Shown: positions 1 through 6,457 of the stretch, piece after piece
Layout: the number at the start of each line of letters is the position of its first letter
Numbering within the stretch: the first letter of the stretch is position 1
Assembly: GCA_001800945.1 (NCBI GenBank)
Contig: MGWJ01000062.1
Coordinates: forward strand, 1 to 8,065
Length of the DNA: 8,065 nucleotides
DNA from: Flavobacteria bacterium RIFCSPLOWO2_12_FULL_31_7
Lineage (GTDB): Bacteria > Bacteroidota > Bacteroidia > Flavobacteriales > Flavobacteriaceae
Direction: 5' to 3'
Notes under the pieces: model-generated
Seen by the model: the letters and a program-made list of their open reading frames with translations, nothing else
The model's database searches: none
What the model was told of the DNA's origin: nothing
Made by a program: the position numbers and the translations under genes

Positions 1-490
1 AATCATCCGAAAACAAATCTTCGTAAGCTGTTAATAAAATATAATATTGAGCATTTACTTTTCTGTGTTGAAAAGCGTCATCTAATAAAATCACATCAGG
101 ATTTATGTTAGAAATCAAGTTTTCAATTCCAGTTTGTCTATCTTCACAAACTGCTACCGCAACTTCAGGAAACTTTGAATAAATTTGATACGATTCATCA
201 CCTAATTCAGCTGCAGAAATAGTTTCATTTGCTAAAACATAACCTTTTGTACTTCTTTTGTAGCCACGACTCAAAACCGCAACTTTAAAATTATCGCGTA
301 ATAATCGGATTAAGTATTCGGTGTGTGGTGTTTTCCCAGTTCCGCCAGCGCTTAAATTTCCGATAGCAATAACGGGTAAATTATAACTTTTACTTTTAAA
401 GAAACCCACATCGTACAGCCAATTTCTAATAAAAGTGACTAGCCAATAAATAAATCCGATGGGAAAAAGTATTTTTCTTAATAATTTCAT
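1..490 (-). CDS. lpxK: Tetraacyldisaccharide 4'-kinase (lipid A), N-terminal part, cut by the window edge
   Basis: This gene encodes the inner-membrane kinase that phosphorylates the 4' position of the tetraacyl-disaccharide 1-phosphate precursor in the Raetz pathway of lipid A synthesis. I translated 163 residues by hand; the rest lies left of the window, so the protein has no stop here. Residues 1-25 form a hydrophobic, basic-ended membrane anchor (MKLLRKILFP...), as is usual for LpxK. A Walker A motif GNLSAGGTGKT sits at 44-54, SRGY at 74-77 and LDDAFQHR at 136-143; all three are LpxK hallmarks. The start ATG (488-490) is the first in frame and matches the family N-terminus. The gene is divergent from the Nif3-like gene, with 52 bp between the starts. 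A weak -7-like box, TATTTTCG on the minus strand (495-502), may drive it. About half of the usual length is visible. Confidence 0.95.
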   Translation of the reverse strand, partial: MKLLRKILFPIGFIYWLVTFIRNWLYDVGFFKSKSYNLPVIAIGNLSAGGTGKTPHTEYLIRLLRDNFKVAVLSRGYKRSTKGYVLANETISAAELGDESYQIYSKFPEVAVAVCEDRQTGIENLISNINPDVILLDDAFQHRKVNAQYYILLTAYEDLFSDD

Positions 491-510
491 AGTACGAAAA
501 TAAGTTTTTT

Positions 511-518
511 TATCTTTG
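511..518 (+). promoter_or_regulatory. Bacteroidota -7 promoter box for the Nif3-like gene
   Basis: TATCTTTG matches the Bacteroidota -7 consensus TAnnTTTG exactly and lies 24 nt before the ATG at 543. It predicts a short AT-rich leader of roughly 18 nt. I see no good -33 TTTG at the usual spacing, so this rests on the -7 box and its position alone. Confidence 0.5.
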
Positions 519-542
519 AAAATATAAAATTATAAAAAACTC

Positions 543-1634
543 ATGCAATTATCTGAAATAACTAAACATTTGGAGCAATTAGCGCCATTAGCTTATGCTG
601 AAGATTTTGACAATGTTGGCCTTTTAACAAGTCATACCAACGCTATTACTGGAATTTTAGTTTGTCATGATGCTTTAGAAGAAGTTATAGATGAAGCTAT
701 TGCAAAAAAATGTAATTTAGTGGTTTGCTTCCATCCTATTTTGTTTTCTGGATTGAAAAAAATTACTGGAAAAAACTATGTAGAAAGAGCAATTATCAAA
801 GCCATAAAAAATGATATTGCCATTTATTCTGTTCATACCGCTTTAGATAATCATCAAAATGGTGTAAATAAAATTTTCTGTGATGCTTTGGGGTTGATTA
901 ATACAAAGGTTTTAATTCCGAAGCAAAACTTCATTCGAAAACTTGTTACATATACCCAACTAGATAATGCCGAAAAATTAAGAAATGCCTTATTTGATGC
1001 TGGTGCAGGAAATATTGGAAATTATGAAAATTGCAGTTTTAACAGCCAAGGTATTGGAACCTACATGGGGAATGAAAATAGTAATCCAGAATATGGTGAT
1101 CGTTTTGAATTTGTAGAGTCCAAAGAAATAAAAATTGAAGTTACTTTTGAAAAACATTTACAAAATAAAATTTTAAAAGCGCTTTTTTCGAATCATGTAT
1201 ATGAAGAAGTAGCTTATGAAATTTATCAAACTGAAAATGCACATCAAAATATTGGTTTAGGAATGATTGGCGAATTAGAAAAACCTATGCAACCTAAGGA
1301 CTTTTTACAATTTGTGAAAGACAAAATGGAATGTGGCGGAATAAGACATAGTCAGTTTTTACCTTCTTAAATTAAGAAAGTTGCCGTTTTAGGTGGAAGT
1401 GGAAGTTTTGCTATAAAAAATGCAATTTCAGCTGGTGCTGATGCTTTTTTAACTGCCGATTTAAAATATCATCAGTTTTACGAAGCCGAAAACCAACTAC
1501 TTTTAGCAGATATTGGACATTTTGAAAGTGAAAGGTATACAAAAAACTATATTGTTGACTTTCTTAAAGAAAAAATCACTAATTTTGCAATCATTTTATC
1601 AGAATTAAATACAAATCCCGTTAAATATTTTTAA
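543..1634 (+). pseudogene. Nif3-like dinuclear metal centre protein (YbgI/NIF3 family), interrupted by an in-frame TAA
   Basis: Nif3/YbgI proteins are conserved hexameric proteins with a two-metal site; their physiological role is unsettled. The frame reads as one Bacteroidota-type Nif3 protein of about 363 codons, but codon 276 (1368-1370) is TAA. Residues 1-275 carry the N-terminal half: DNVGL (23-27), the FHPILF metal motif (His64), HTALDNHQNGVN with His98 and Asp102, and the family's inserted central domain (about 120-235). After the stop the same frame continues for 87 codons, with KKVAVLGGSGSF and then ADIGHFESE, which supplies the remaining likely metal ligands His326 and Glu330, and ends at TAA 1632-1634. 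No frame change is needed. The distal part has no ATG, GTG or TTG in frame, so it cannot easily be translated alone. A single AAA-to-TAA change, readthrough, or a base error would explain it. The 275-residue product would lack two metal ligands. The gene is followed after 4 nt by the coiled-coil gene. Confidence 0.9.
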
Positions 1635-1638
1635 CAAT

Positions 1639-2418
1639 ATGGCAAATACAAAAGAACTAAGCGTAGAAGAAAAGTTAAGAGCAGTGTATGCTTTACAATT
1701 AATTGATTCTAAAATTGACGAAATTAGAAACGTTAGAGGTGAATTACCTTTAGAAGTGGAAGATTTAGAAGATGAAGTGGCAGGATTATCTAAGCGTTTA
1801 GAAAAATTAAACGAAGACTTAAGTGCGATTGATCATCAAGCAAAAGAAAAAAAGAATAATATTGATGATTATAAAGCCTCAATCAAAAAATATACTGAGC
1901 AACAAAAAAATGTGCGTAACAATAGAGAATTCAACTCTTTATCTAAAGAAATTGAGTTTCAAGAATTAGAAATTCAATTGGCTGAAAAACACATTAAAGA
2001 AATGAAAGTTTCTTTAGAGAACAAAAAAGAAATTATTGCTCAAACTAAAGAAAAATTAGAAGGAAAGCAAAATCACTTGAAGCACAAAAAAGCGGAATTA
2101 AGTGATATTATGGCTGAAACTGAAAAAGATGAGAATTTCTTAATTGAAAAATCTAACGAGTTCAGAGGTAAAATTGAAGAACGTTTATTAGCAGCTTACG
2201 ATAGAATTAGAGGAAGTGTAATTAATGGTTTAGCGGTAGTGTCTATTGAGCGTGGCGCTTCAGCTGGTTCATTTTTTACTATTCCACCACAAACTCAAAT
2301 GGAAATTGCTGGTAGAAAGAAAATCTTAACAGATGAGCACAGTGGACGTATTTTAGTTGACAGTGTTTTAGCTGACGAAGAAAGAGAAAAAATGGAGAAA
2401 ATTTTCGCTAAAATGTAA
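1639..2418 (+). CDS. Coiled-coil protein of the CT398/DUF164 'zinc ribbon' family with degenerate ribbon
   Basis: This is a 259-residue protein with a long charged helical region (about residues 10-185, rich in Glu, Lys, Leu and heptad-like spacing) predicted to form an antiparallel coiled-coil hairpin. A C-terminal module follows (about 190-245). The module matches the family zinc ribbon in its framework: RIRGSVINGLAVVSIERGA, IPPQ, GRKKIL and SGRILVD. In the canonical family this region has two CxxC pairs. Here the expected cysteine positions are Ser208, Ser211, Asp232 and Ser235, so no zinc site remains. The whole protein has no cysteine. The biochemical function is not established; relatives are cytosolic. 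The ATG is 4 nt after the Nif3 frame ends, which indicates one transcript with it, and there is no separate promoter in between. A strong terminator follows at once. The family call is firm and the function is unknown. Confidence 0.85.
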   Translation: MANTKELSVEEKLRAVYALQLIDSKIDEIRNVRGELPLEVEDLEDEVAGLSKRLEKLNEDLSAIDHQAKEKKNNIDDYKASIKKYTEQQKNVRNNREFNSLSKEIEFQELEIQLAEKHIKEMKVSLENKKEIIAQTKEKLEGKQNHLKHKKAELSDIMAETEKDENFLIEKSNEFRGKIEERLLAAYDRIRGSVINGLAVVSIERGASAGSFFTIPPQTQMEIAGRKKILTDEHSGRILVDSVLADEEREKMEKIFAKM

Positions 2419-2422
2419 TATT

Positions 2423-2453
2423 AAAAATCCCGATGAAAGTCGGGATTTTTTTT
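2423..2453. terminator. Intrinsic terminator between convergent genes, probably bidirectional
   Basis: ATCCCGA (2427-2433) pairs with TCGGGAT (2440-2446) around a TGAAAG loop. The stem can be extended by A-T pairs on both sides, and eight T residues follow on the plus strand. It sits 4 nt after the coiled-coil gene's stop and touches the stop codon of the convergent peptidase, so it can serve both directions. Confidence 0.85.
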
Positions 2454-4083
2454 ATCTTTTAATTATCCTTTTTGTAAATTCAATTTCGCTACTTTTTACT
2501 TTTAGAATATAAATTCCAGTAGGTAAATCAGCTATATCTAATGTTCCTTGAGATGTTGACCTTTCAACTTGCTTGATGATTCTCCCCAAAACATCGAAAA
2601 ACTGAAAATCAATTTTTGAATTTTCTATATTGGAAAGAGCATAATTTAATTTTTCATCTGACGGATTTGGAAAAAATTCTGCAGAAAAACCTTCAAAATT
2701 CTGAACACTTAACATTGTATCAATGGCATGAAGTGCCGCTTGCATGTTTGGCAATGGTCCAATATGTCCAGTTGCTGGATTTCCCTGAGGAATGCCGGTA
2801 TTGATTAGTAAATTTCTCATTTCTAACGGCGACAAAAAACTTCCTGTTAAATTGTGATAATAAGACTGTAAGACAACTACACATCCAGCAACCATTGGCG
2901 TAGCCGAACTCGTACCGGCAAAATTGGTATAAGCTTGATTAAGATCACCGCCAATTGTAATATAAGAACCCGTAAATCCGGATGTAAAAACATTTTGTCC
3001 CCAACCTTGCAAGTCCACTCTTGATCCAAAATTACTATAATTTATTCTCTCATGGTTTAAGTCTGACGTTCCCGCTCCAACTAAAATCGCACCTGAATTC
3101 CCTCTATTCATATAAGATGCATAAGTTGGACTATCTAAATTCCTAGTTCCGTTTGCCGCAGCTTCCACAACTATAATTCCAGCATCTGTAGCCGCTTTGG
3201 TTAAATTCCAAACCGTCAAATCATATTCAGCTGGCATTAAGTTACTACTTGCATCATACGCTTGCATCTCATAGATAATTACATCTCCAGGTTGCGAATT
3301 TTGAATAGCTTGAGAAACTGCAAAAACTCTATTGTAGCCAGATTGTTGCCATTCAGGAAATAAAATCATTTCTTGAGCACCATAAGCCAATCCGGAAACA
3401 CCATAACTTCCTTTATCAGCCATTAAGATTCCAAAAACTGAGGTTCCATGTTCTGTATAAGCGGATGTTGCTGCGCTACTAATTGTCATTCCAGGAGCGA
3501 TGGACACATTTACAGAATTAAGTTCTTCGTGGTTACTATTAAAACCGTATTCTATATCTCTAACTTTAATTCCAGTTCCTGACAAACCTAAATTCCAAGC
3601 ATATTGCATATTGATTCCAGGATTTGGTCCTAAATAAGTTTGATTCACTTCAAAATTTGTTGTAGCAGGCGCAATATCTGTTGGTGGTTTTATAGGAAAA
3701 GTGTCCATTTCATAGCAAAATTCGACCTCAGGAAAAGCATTTAATTTTTCGACAAAAGCAGCCAAATTATCAGATTGAATATTAAATTCAACTTGATATA
3801 TCCTTCTTAGTTTTTGAACATAATAATCACTTTTTGAAATACGAAGTGCTTCTTTAGATAAAAAATCTATTTTCTCATCTGAAATAGAAATTGCTCTTTT
3901 TAAACTAGCTGAATTTTCATTTAAAAAAGCTTCAAATTCACTTGAAATTTCTTTAGGAGTTTCTTTTAAAAAAACCATAACAATGGAATGATTATCGAAT
4001 TTAAAAGACGAATTTTTAACTTCATTCTGTGCAGGAGAACAAAAAAAGAGAAGTAGAAAAAAAGTAGCCATCAAAACCCTCAT
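2452..4083 (-). CDS. Secreted subtilisin-like (S8) serine peptidase with T9SS type A sorting domain
   Basis: This is an exported endopeptidase, 543 residues from the chosen start. Residues 1-19 form a signal peptide (MRVLMATFFLLLFFCSPAQ). Residues 20-130 look like an inhibitory propeptide ending in FPEVEFCYE, typical of I9-like proregions. The S8 domain spans about 155-455. The catalytic residues are Asp176 in VRDIEYG, His212 in EHGTSV, oxyanion Asn311 in AAANGT and Ser392 in FAGTSSATP. The segment DIE replaces the usual D-[ST]-G. Residues about 466-543 are a Por secretion (TIGR04183-like) domain: FFPNPSDEKL, FDVLGRI, LPTGIYILKV and a basic end KRIIKR. The protein should cross the inner membrane by Sec and the outer membrane by Type IX secretion. 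A longer start at 4137 exists, but it would put 18 non-signal residues before the signal peptide, lie upstream of the likely promoter and overlap rluF, so 4083 is preferred. The substrate is unknown. Confidence 0.92.
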   Translation of the reverse strand: MRVLMATFFLLLFFCSPAQNEVKNSSFKFDNHSIVMVFLKETPKEISSEFEAFLNENSASLKRAISISDEKIDFLSKEALRISKSDYYVQKLRRIYQVEFNIQSDNLAAFVEKLNAFPEVEFCYEMDTFPIKPPTDIAPATTNFEVNQTYLGPNPGINMQYAWNLGLSGTGIKVRDIEYGFNSNHEELNSVNVSIAPGMTISSAATSAYTEHGTSVFGILMADKGSYGVSGLAYGAQEMILFPEWQQSGYNRVFAVSQAIQNSQPGDVIIYEMQAYDASSNLMPAEYDLTVWNLTKAATDAGIIVVEAAANGTRNLDSPTYASYMNRGNSGAILVGAGTSDLNHERINYSNFGSRVDLQGWGQNVFTSGFTGSYITIGGDLNQAYTNFAGTSSATPMVAGCVVVLQSYYHNLTGSFLSPLEMRNLLINTGIPQGNPATGHIGPLPNMQAALHAIDTMLSVQNFEGFSAEFFPNPSDEKLNYALSNIENSKIDFQFFDVLGRIIKQVERSTSQGTLDIADLPTGIYILKVKSSEIEFTKRIIKR

Positions 4084-4094
4084 GATTTTTTTAG

Positions 4095-4126
4095 TAAACT
4101 TAATAAATTCCCATATCTTTGCCAAA
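4095..4126 (-). promoter_or_regulatory. Candidate promoter of the S8 peptidase
   Basis: On the minus strand, TTTG (plus coordinates 4123-4126) is followed after 20 nt by TAAGTTTA (plus coordinates 4095-4102). This resembles the Bacteroidota -33 TTTG / -7 TAnnTTTG pair with one mismatch in the -7 box. Transcription would begin a few bases before the ATG at 4083, supporting that start over 4137. The site overlaps the divergent rluF promoter and start codon. Confidence 0.4.
4114..4121 (+). promoter_or_regulatory. Bacteroidota -7 promoter box for rluF
   Basis: TATCTTTG matches TAnnTTTG exactly. Only four bases (CCAA) separate it from the ATG at 4126, so transcription should start at or within a base or two of the start codon, giving a leaderless or nearly leaderless mRNA. 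No clear -33 element is visible. Confidence 0.5.
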
Positions 4127-4914
4127 TGGAAGAACAATTAGTACGCATAAATAAATTTTTATCCGAATCAGGATTTTGTTCTCGTAGAGAAGCCGACCGA
4201 TTATTAGAAGAAGGAAGAATTACGATTAATGGCAAAAGTCCGGAATTGGGTACGAAAGTCGCACCTGGTGATGAAGTTCGTGTCAATGGCAAATTAGTGA
4301 CTAATGCGAATAAAAAACCTATTTATTTATCTTTCCATAAACCTGCTGGAATTGAGTGTACAACTAATCTAGACATCCAAGACAACATTGTAGATTACAT
4401 CAATTATCCGGAACGTATTTTTCCTATTGGAAGATTAGACAAAGCCAGTGAAGGATTGATTTTTATGACGAATGATGGCGACATTGTAAACAAAATTTTA
4501 CGTGCGCGAAACAATCACGAAAAAGAATATATTGTTTCGGTTGACAAGCCTATTACTGATACTTTTATTAAACAAATGAGTAACGGTTTGCCAATTTTAG
4601 ACACCATTACAAAAAAATGTAAAGTAGAAAAAGTAAGTCAGTTTGTGTTTAAAATTGTTTTAACGCAAGGTTTAAACCGACAAATTCGTAGAATGTGTGA
4701 ATATTTGGATTACGAAGTAACTTCATTAAAAAGAATCCGAATTATCAATATTACTTTAGATGTTCCTGTTGGAAAATACCGTCCATTAACGGAAAAAGAA
4801 ATTATTGAACTAAATACACTTATTGAACCTTCAAGTAAAACCGAAGACGCAAGTATATTACGCGACAAAAAAACCAATTACGGAAGTAGAAATTACGATA
4901 AGAGAAACCGATAA
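4126..4914 (+). CDS. rluF: 23S rRNA pseudouridine synthase, RluF type
   Basis: This enzyme isomerises uridine to pseudouridine in 23S rRNA; E. coli RluF acts at position 2604, and the same target is inferred here. The protein has 262 residues. An S4 RNA-binding domain covers about 5-60 (RINKFLSESGFCSRREADR, then GDEVRVNG). The RsuA/RluB/E/F-type catalytic domain covers about 65-235, with catalytic Asp105 in IGRLDKASEGLIF. Strong RluF-like stretches are NDGDIVNKILRA, HEKEYIVSVDKPIT, LPILDTITKKCKVEK and QGLNRQIRRMCEY. A short basic tail (from about 240) replaces the longer basic tail of the E. coli protein. The start is fixed by the conserved N-terminus; the next Met is residue 114. The gene is divergent from the peptidase, and its stop abuts the next ATG with no gap. 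The choice of RluF over RluB/RluE rests on these motifs from memory. Confidence 0.92.
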   Translation: MEEQLVRINKFLSESGFCSRREADRLLEEGRITINGKSPELGTKVAPGDEVRVNGKLVTNANKKPIYLSFHKPAGIECTTNLDIQDNIVDYINYPERIFPIGRLDKASEGLIFMTNDGDIVNKILRARNNHEKEYIVSVDKPITDTFIKQMSNGLPILDTITKKCKVEKVSQFVFKIVLTQGLNRQIRRMCEYLDYEVTSLKRIRIINITLDVPVGKYRPLTEKEIIELNTLIEPSSKTEDASILRDKKTNYGSRNYDKRNR

Positions 4915-5400
4915 ATGAACAGAGGAAAAGACATTGAAAAAGAAATTGACGGTTACGTTAAAGGAAATTACTCTAAAAAAATTGCTGTAGAGCTTTTAAA
5001 AAGAGATGGTTTTTCAGACAATGAAATCAACGAGCACTTATACAAATTAGATTTGGCTGAACAAGCTAATAGTATGAATTATTCGTTTGTTCCTGGATTT
5101 CTTTTCATCCTAATTTCATCTTTTTTTTTACTTACAACTGCCTTTTCATCAGAAGAAAACAGTTACAACACCTTATCATTATTTGGTTTTATTATTTCAA
5201 TTCCGCTAATTTATTTTTATTACAAAGGAGATAAATTTTCGATTTTAATAACTGGTTTTGCGATTTTATGTTTTATTTTTTTAAGAACAATTGGCTTATT
5301 TCAATCGCATTTAAATATATTTAGCGAATTATTGCTACTCTTTTTTTCGGTCCTGATTCTTATATCTGTTAAGAATTATTACAAAAGTTTTAAGTTTTAA
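4915..5400 (+). CDS. Membrane protein of unknown function with four predicted transmembrane helices
   Basis: I do not recognise this 161-residue protein. Residues 1-50 are soluble, charged and helical, with KGNYSKKIAVELLKRDGFSDNEINEHL, which could be a small helical bundle resembling UBA-like or helix-hairpin folds; that is only an impression. Four hydrophobic segments follow at about 59-77, 87-103, 107-129 and 134-152, with a short basic C-terminus (KNYYKSFKF). No catalytic motif is visible. Its ATG follows the rluF stop codon with zero spacing, which indicates cotranscription and probable translational coupling. There is no sign of a separate promoter. At the 3' end its stop codon overlaps the stop of the convergent acetyltransferase by 3 bp (5398-5399 are shared by both stops), with no terminator between them. 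The pairing with rluF may be positional rather than functional. Confidence 0.75.
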   Translation: MNRGKDIEKEIDGYVKGNYSKKIAVELLKRDGFSDNEINEHLYKLDLAEQANSMNYSFVPGFLFILISSFFLLTTAFSSEENSYNTLSLFGFIISIPLIYFYYKGDKFSILITGFAILCFIFLRTIGLFQSHLNIFSELLLLFFSVLILISVKNYYKSFKF

Positions 5401-5891
5401 AAATTTAACTCCATTACATAATCGTCCATTATATAGTTGTTTCCGATGTCAATTACTTCATCTTTTGTGATGGTAAAGCCTAATTTCTCATAGAAAAACT
5501 TAGCTTTATTGTATTTGTTGACATTTAAAAACACACCTTTTTGCAGGTTATTTTTGGCGATTCTTATTACTTCATCAATCATAAATCTACCATAACCTTT
5601 GCCTTGTGTTTCTGGTAATAAATAAATTTTATGAATTTTTAATAAACCTGTTTCTTTACAATTGAATTCGTAGCCTAAATATCCAACAATTTCAGTATCT
5701 TCAAGTAACAATTCAAAAACTTGACCTGCTTCCATTTGTTTTTCTAAACAATCAACCGCATAAAAATTATCTAACATATAATTTAATTGCTCTATAGATA
5801 ATATTTCTCCGTAAGTGGAAGGCCAAATTGCGTATGCCAAATCTTTAATGATTGGCAATTGCTGTTTATTTATTTTTTCTAAATGTATCAT
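5397..5891 (-). CDS. GNAT family N-acetyltransferase (substrate unknown)
   Basis: This is a cytosolic acetyl-CoA-dependent acetyltransferase of 164 residues. The GNAT fold is visible as an N-terminal strand-helix (MIHLEKINKQQLPIIKDLA), a central EIVGYLGYEF strand, the acetyl-CoA phosphate-binding motif HKIYLLPETQGKGYG (QGKGYG at 96-101) and the C-terminal NKYNKAKFFYEKLGF (about 125-139). The acceptor cannot be told from the sequence. A start at 5933 adds 14 residues (MKVIAFLRNH...), but that stretch is encoded by a hairpin and its U-tract and begins at the -7 promoter box, and MIHLEKI is a typical N-terminus for such proteins, so 5891 is chosen. Its stop overlaps that of the convergent membrane-protein gene. 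It shares fold, but little sequence, with the other acetyltransferase at 6458-6976; they do not look like a recent duplication. Confidence 0.88.
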   Translation of the reverse strand: MIHLEKINKQQLPIIKDLAYAIWPSTYGEILSIEQLNYMLDNFYAVDCLEKQMEAGQVFELLLEDTEIVGYLGYEFNCKETGLLKIHKIYLLPETQGKGYGRFMIDEVIRIAKNNLQKGVFLNVNKYNKAKFFYEKLGFTITKDEVIDIGNNYIMDDYVMELNF

Positions 5892-5897
5892 AATAAT

Positions 5898-5927
5898 AAA
5901 AAAGTGATTGCGTAAAAAAGCAATCAC
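5898..5927 (-). terminator. Terminator-like hairpin with U-tract just before the acetyltransferase start
   Basis: On the minus strand, GTGATTGC (5927-5920) pairs perfectly with GCAATCAC (5911-5904) around an eight-base loop, followed by six T residues (5903-5898). It lies 83 nt beyond the DUF3467 stop and could terminate that transcript. The U-tract ends only 6 nt before the acetyltransferase ATG at 5891. It may therefore be a leader attenuator or a 5'-end stabilising hairpin instead. Confidence 0.65.
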
Positions 5928-5930
5928 CTT

Positions 5931-5938
5931 CAAATTTA
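5931..5938 (-). promoter_or_regulatory. Bacteroidota -7 promoter box for the downstream acetyltransferase
   Basis: The minus strand reads TAAATTTG, an exact TAnnTTTG match. The first stem base of the 5904-5927 hairpin lies 4 nt downstream, so an mRNA from this promoter would start at or near the hairpin base. No -33 TTTG is seen at about 20 nt spacing. AT-rich DNA gives such boxes by chance, hence the modest confidence. Confidence 0.4.
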
Positions 5939-6009
5939 TAAATTTTATTCAATAATAATATTAAGATTGTGATCTCGCTTTTTAAACGAGACAGAATGAC
6001 AAAAATATT

Positions 6010-6318
6010 TTATGCTTGACCAGTTGGCCCAAAATTTAATGGAATTGGTGGATGCTCTTCTTCTTTAATTTGTCCGTGAGCATTTTCAAATCTGTGGATA
6101 TTTTCGTTTAAGGCTTTTAATAATCTTTTAGCGTGTTGTGGGGTTAAAATAATTCTTGATTTCACTTTAGCTTTTGGCACGCCTGGCATTAACGAAATAA
6201 AATCTACTACAAATTCTGTGTTAGAATGGTTTATAATTGCTAAATTAGAATACGTTCCTTCTGCTACTTTTTCGTCTAATTCGATATTGATTTGACCTTC
6301 TTGATTGTTATTTTCCAT
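6010..6318 (-). CDS. DUF3467 family protein
   Basis: This is a small, 102-residue soluble protein of a family with no established function that is widespread in Bacteroidota and often found near rpoC. The core is about residues 8-80: INIELDEKVAEGTYSNLAIINHS, then EFVVDFISLMPGVPKAKVKSRIILTP and QHAKRLLKALNENIHRFE. The C-terminal tail is acidic, then proline-rich and probably disordered (EEEHPPIPLNFGP). There is no signal peptide, cysteine pair or catalytic motif. Here rpoC lies upstream on the same strand, but a terminator, an acetyltransferase gene and a 139-nt spacer intervene, so the gene probably needs its own promoter. A weak -7-like TATGTTTA occurs on the minus strand at 6335-6342. Downstream is the hairpin at 5898-5927. 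The short start (MENNNQEGQ) matches the family. Confidence 0.88.
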   Translation of the reverse strand: MENNNQEGQINIELDEKVAEGTYSNLAIINHSNTEFVVDFISLMPGVPKAKVKSRIILTPQHAKRLLKALNENIHRFENAHGQIKEEEHPPIPLNFGPTGQA

Positions 6319-6457
6319 TTTTATGTTATTTTTTTAAACATATAAGTCATATAAGTTGTCTGAATTTTTATTCGACTTATGCTATGTTATTAAGTTCATT
6401 TAAGTTAAGTACAAGATTAAGTATAATTTTTGATTTAAAAAAAACTTATCACAATTC
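6319..6457. repeat. Intergenic spacer rich in WTAAGT copies upstream of the DUF3467 gene
   Basis: This 139-nt non-coding spacer has a perfect 9-bp tandem repeat CATATAAGT (6339-6347 and 6348-6356). The hexamer WTAAGT occurs directly at 6342, 6351, 6390, 6400, 6405 and 6417, and inverted (ACTTAT) at 6375 and 6444. These eight copies lie in the leader or promoter region of the DUF3467 gene. No ORF, tRNA or clear terminator is seen. It may be a regulatory region or a low-complexity AT-rich tract. Confidence 0.6.

Noticed and set aside
1368..1370. Programmed selenocysteine or pyrrolysine insertion at the Nif3 stop
   Set aside because: The codon is TAA, not TGA or TAG, and the position looks like lysine rather than a catalytic site.
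2616..2804. 62-codon plus-strand ORF
   Set aside because: It is antisense to the well-supported sorting domain and end of the S8 domain of the peptidase.
4020..4040. Possible lipoprotein signal (FFC) in the peptidase signal peptide
   Set aside because: The residues before the cysteine (LFF) do not fit a lipobox, and the SPAQ cleavage site plus T9SS domain explain export better.
4084..4137. Upstream in-frame start (4137) for the S8 peptidase
   Set aside because: It adds 18 residues in front of a normal signal peptide, lies upstream of the likely promoter and overlaps the rluF start.
4080..4292. 70-codon minus-strand ORF across the rluF start
   Set aside because: It is antisense to the conserved S4 domain of rluF and its sequence resembles no protein family.
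5892..5933. Upstream in-frame start (5933) for the acetyltransferase
   Set aside because: The extra 14 codons are the hairpin and its U-tract, the ATG overlaps the -7 box, and MIHLEKI is the typical N-terminus.
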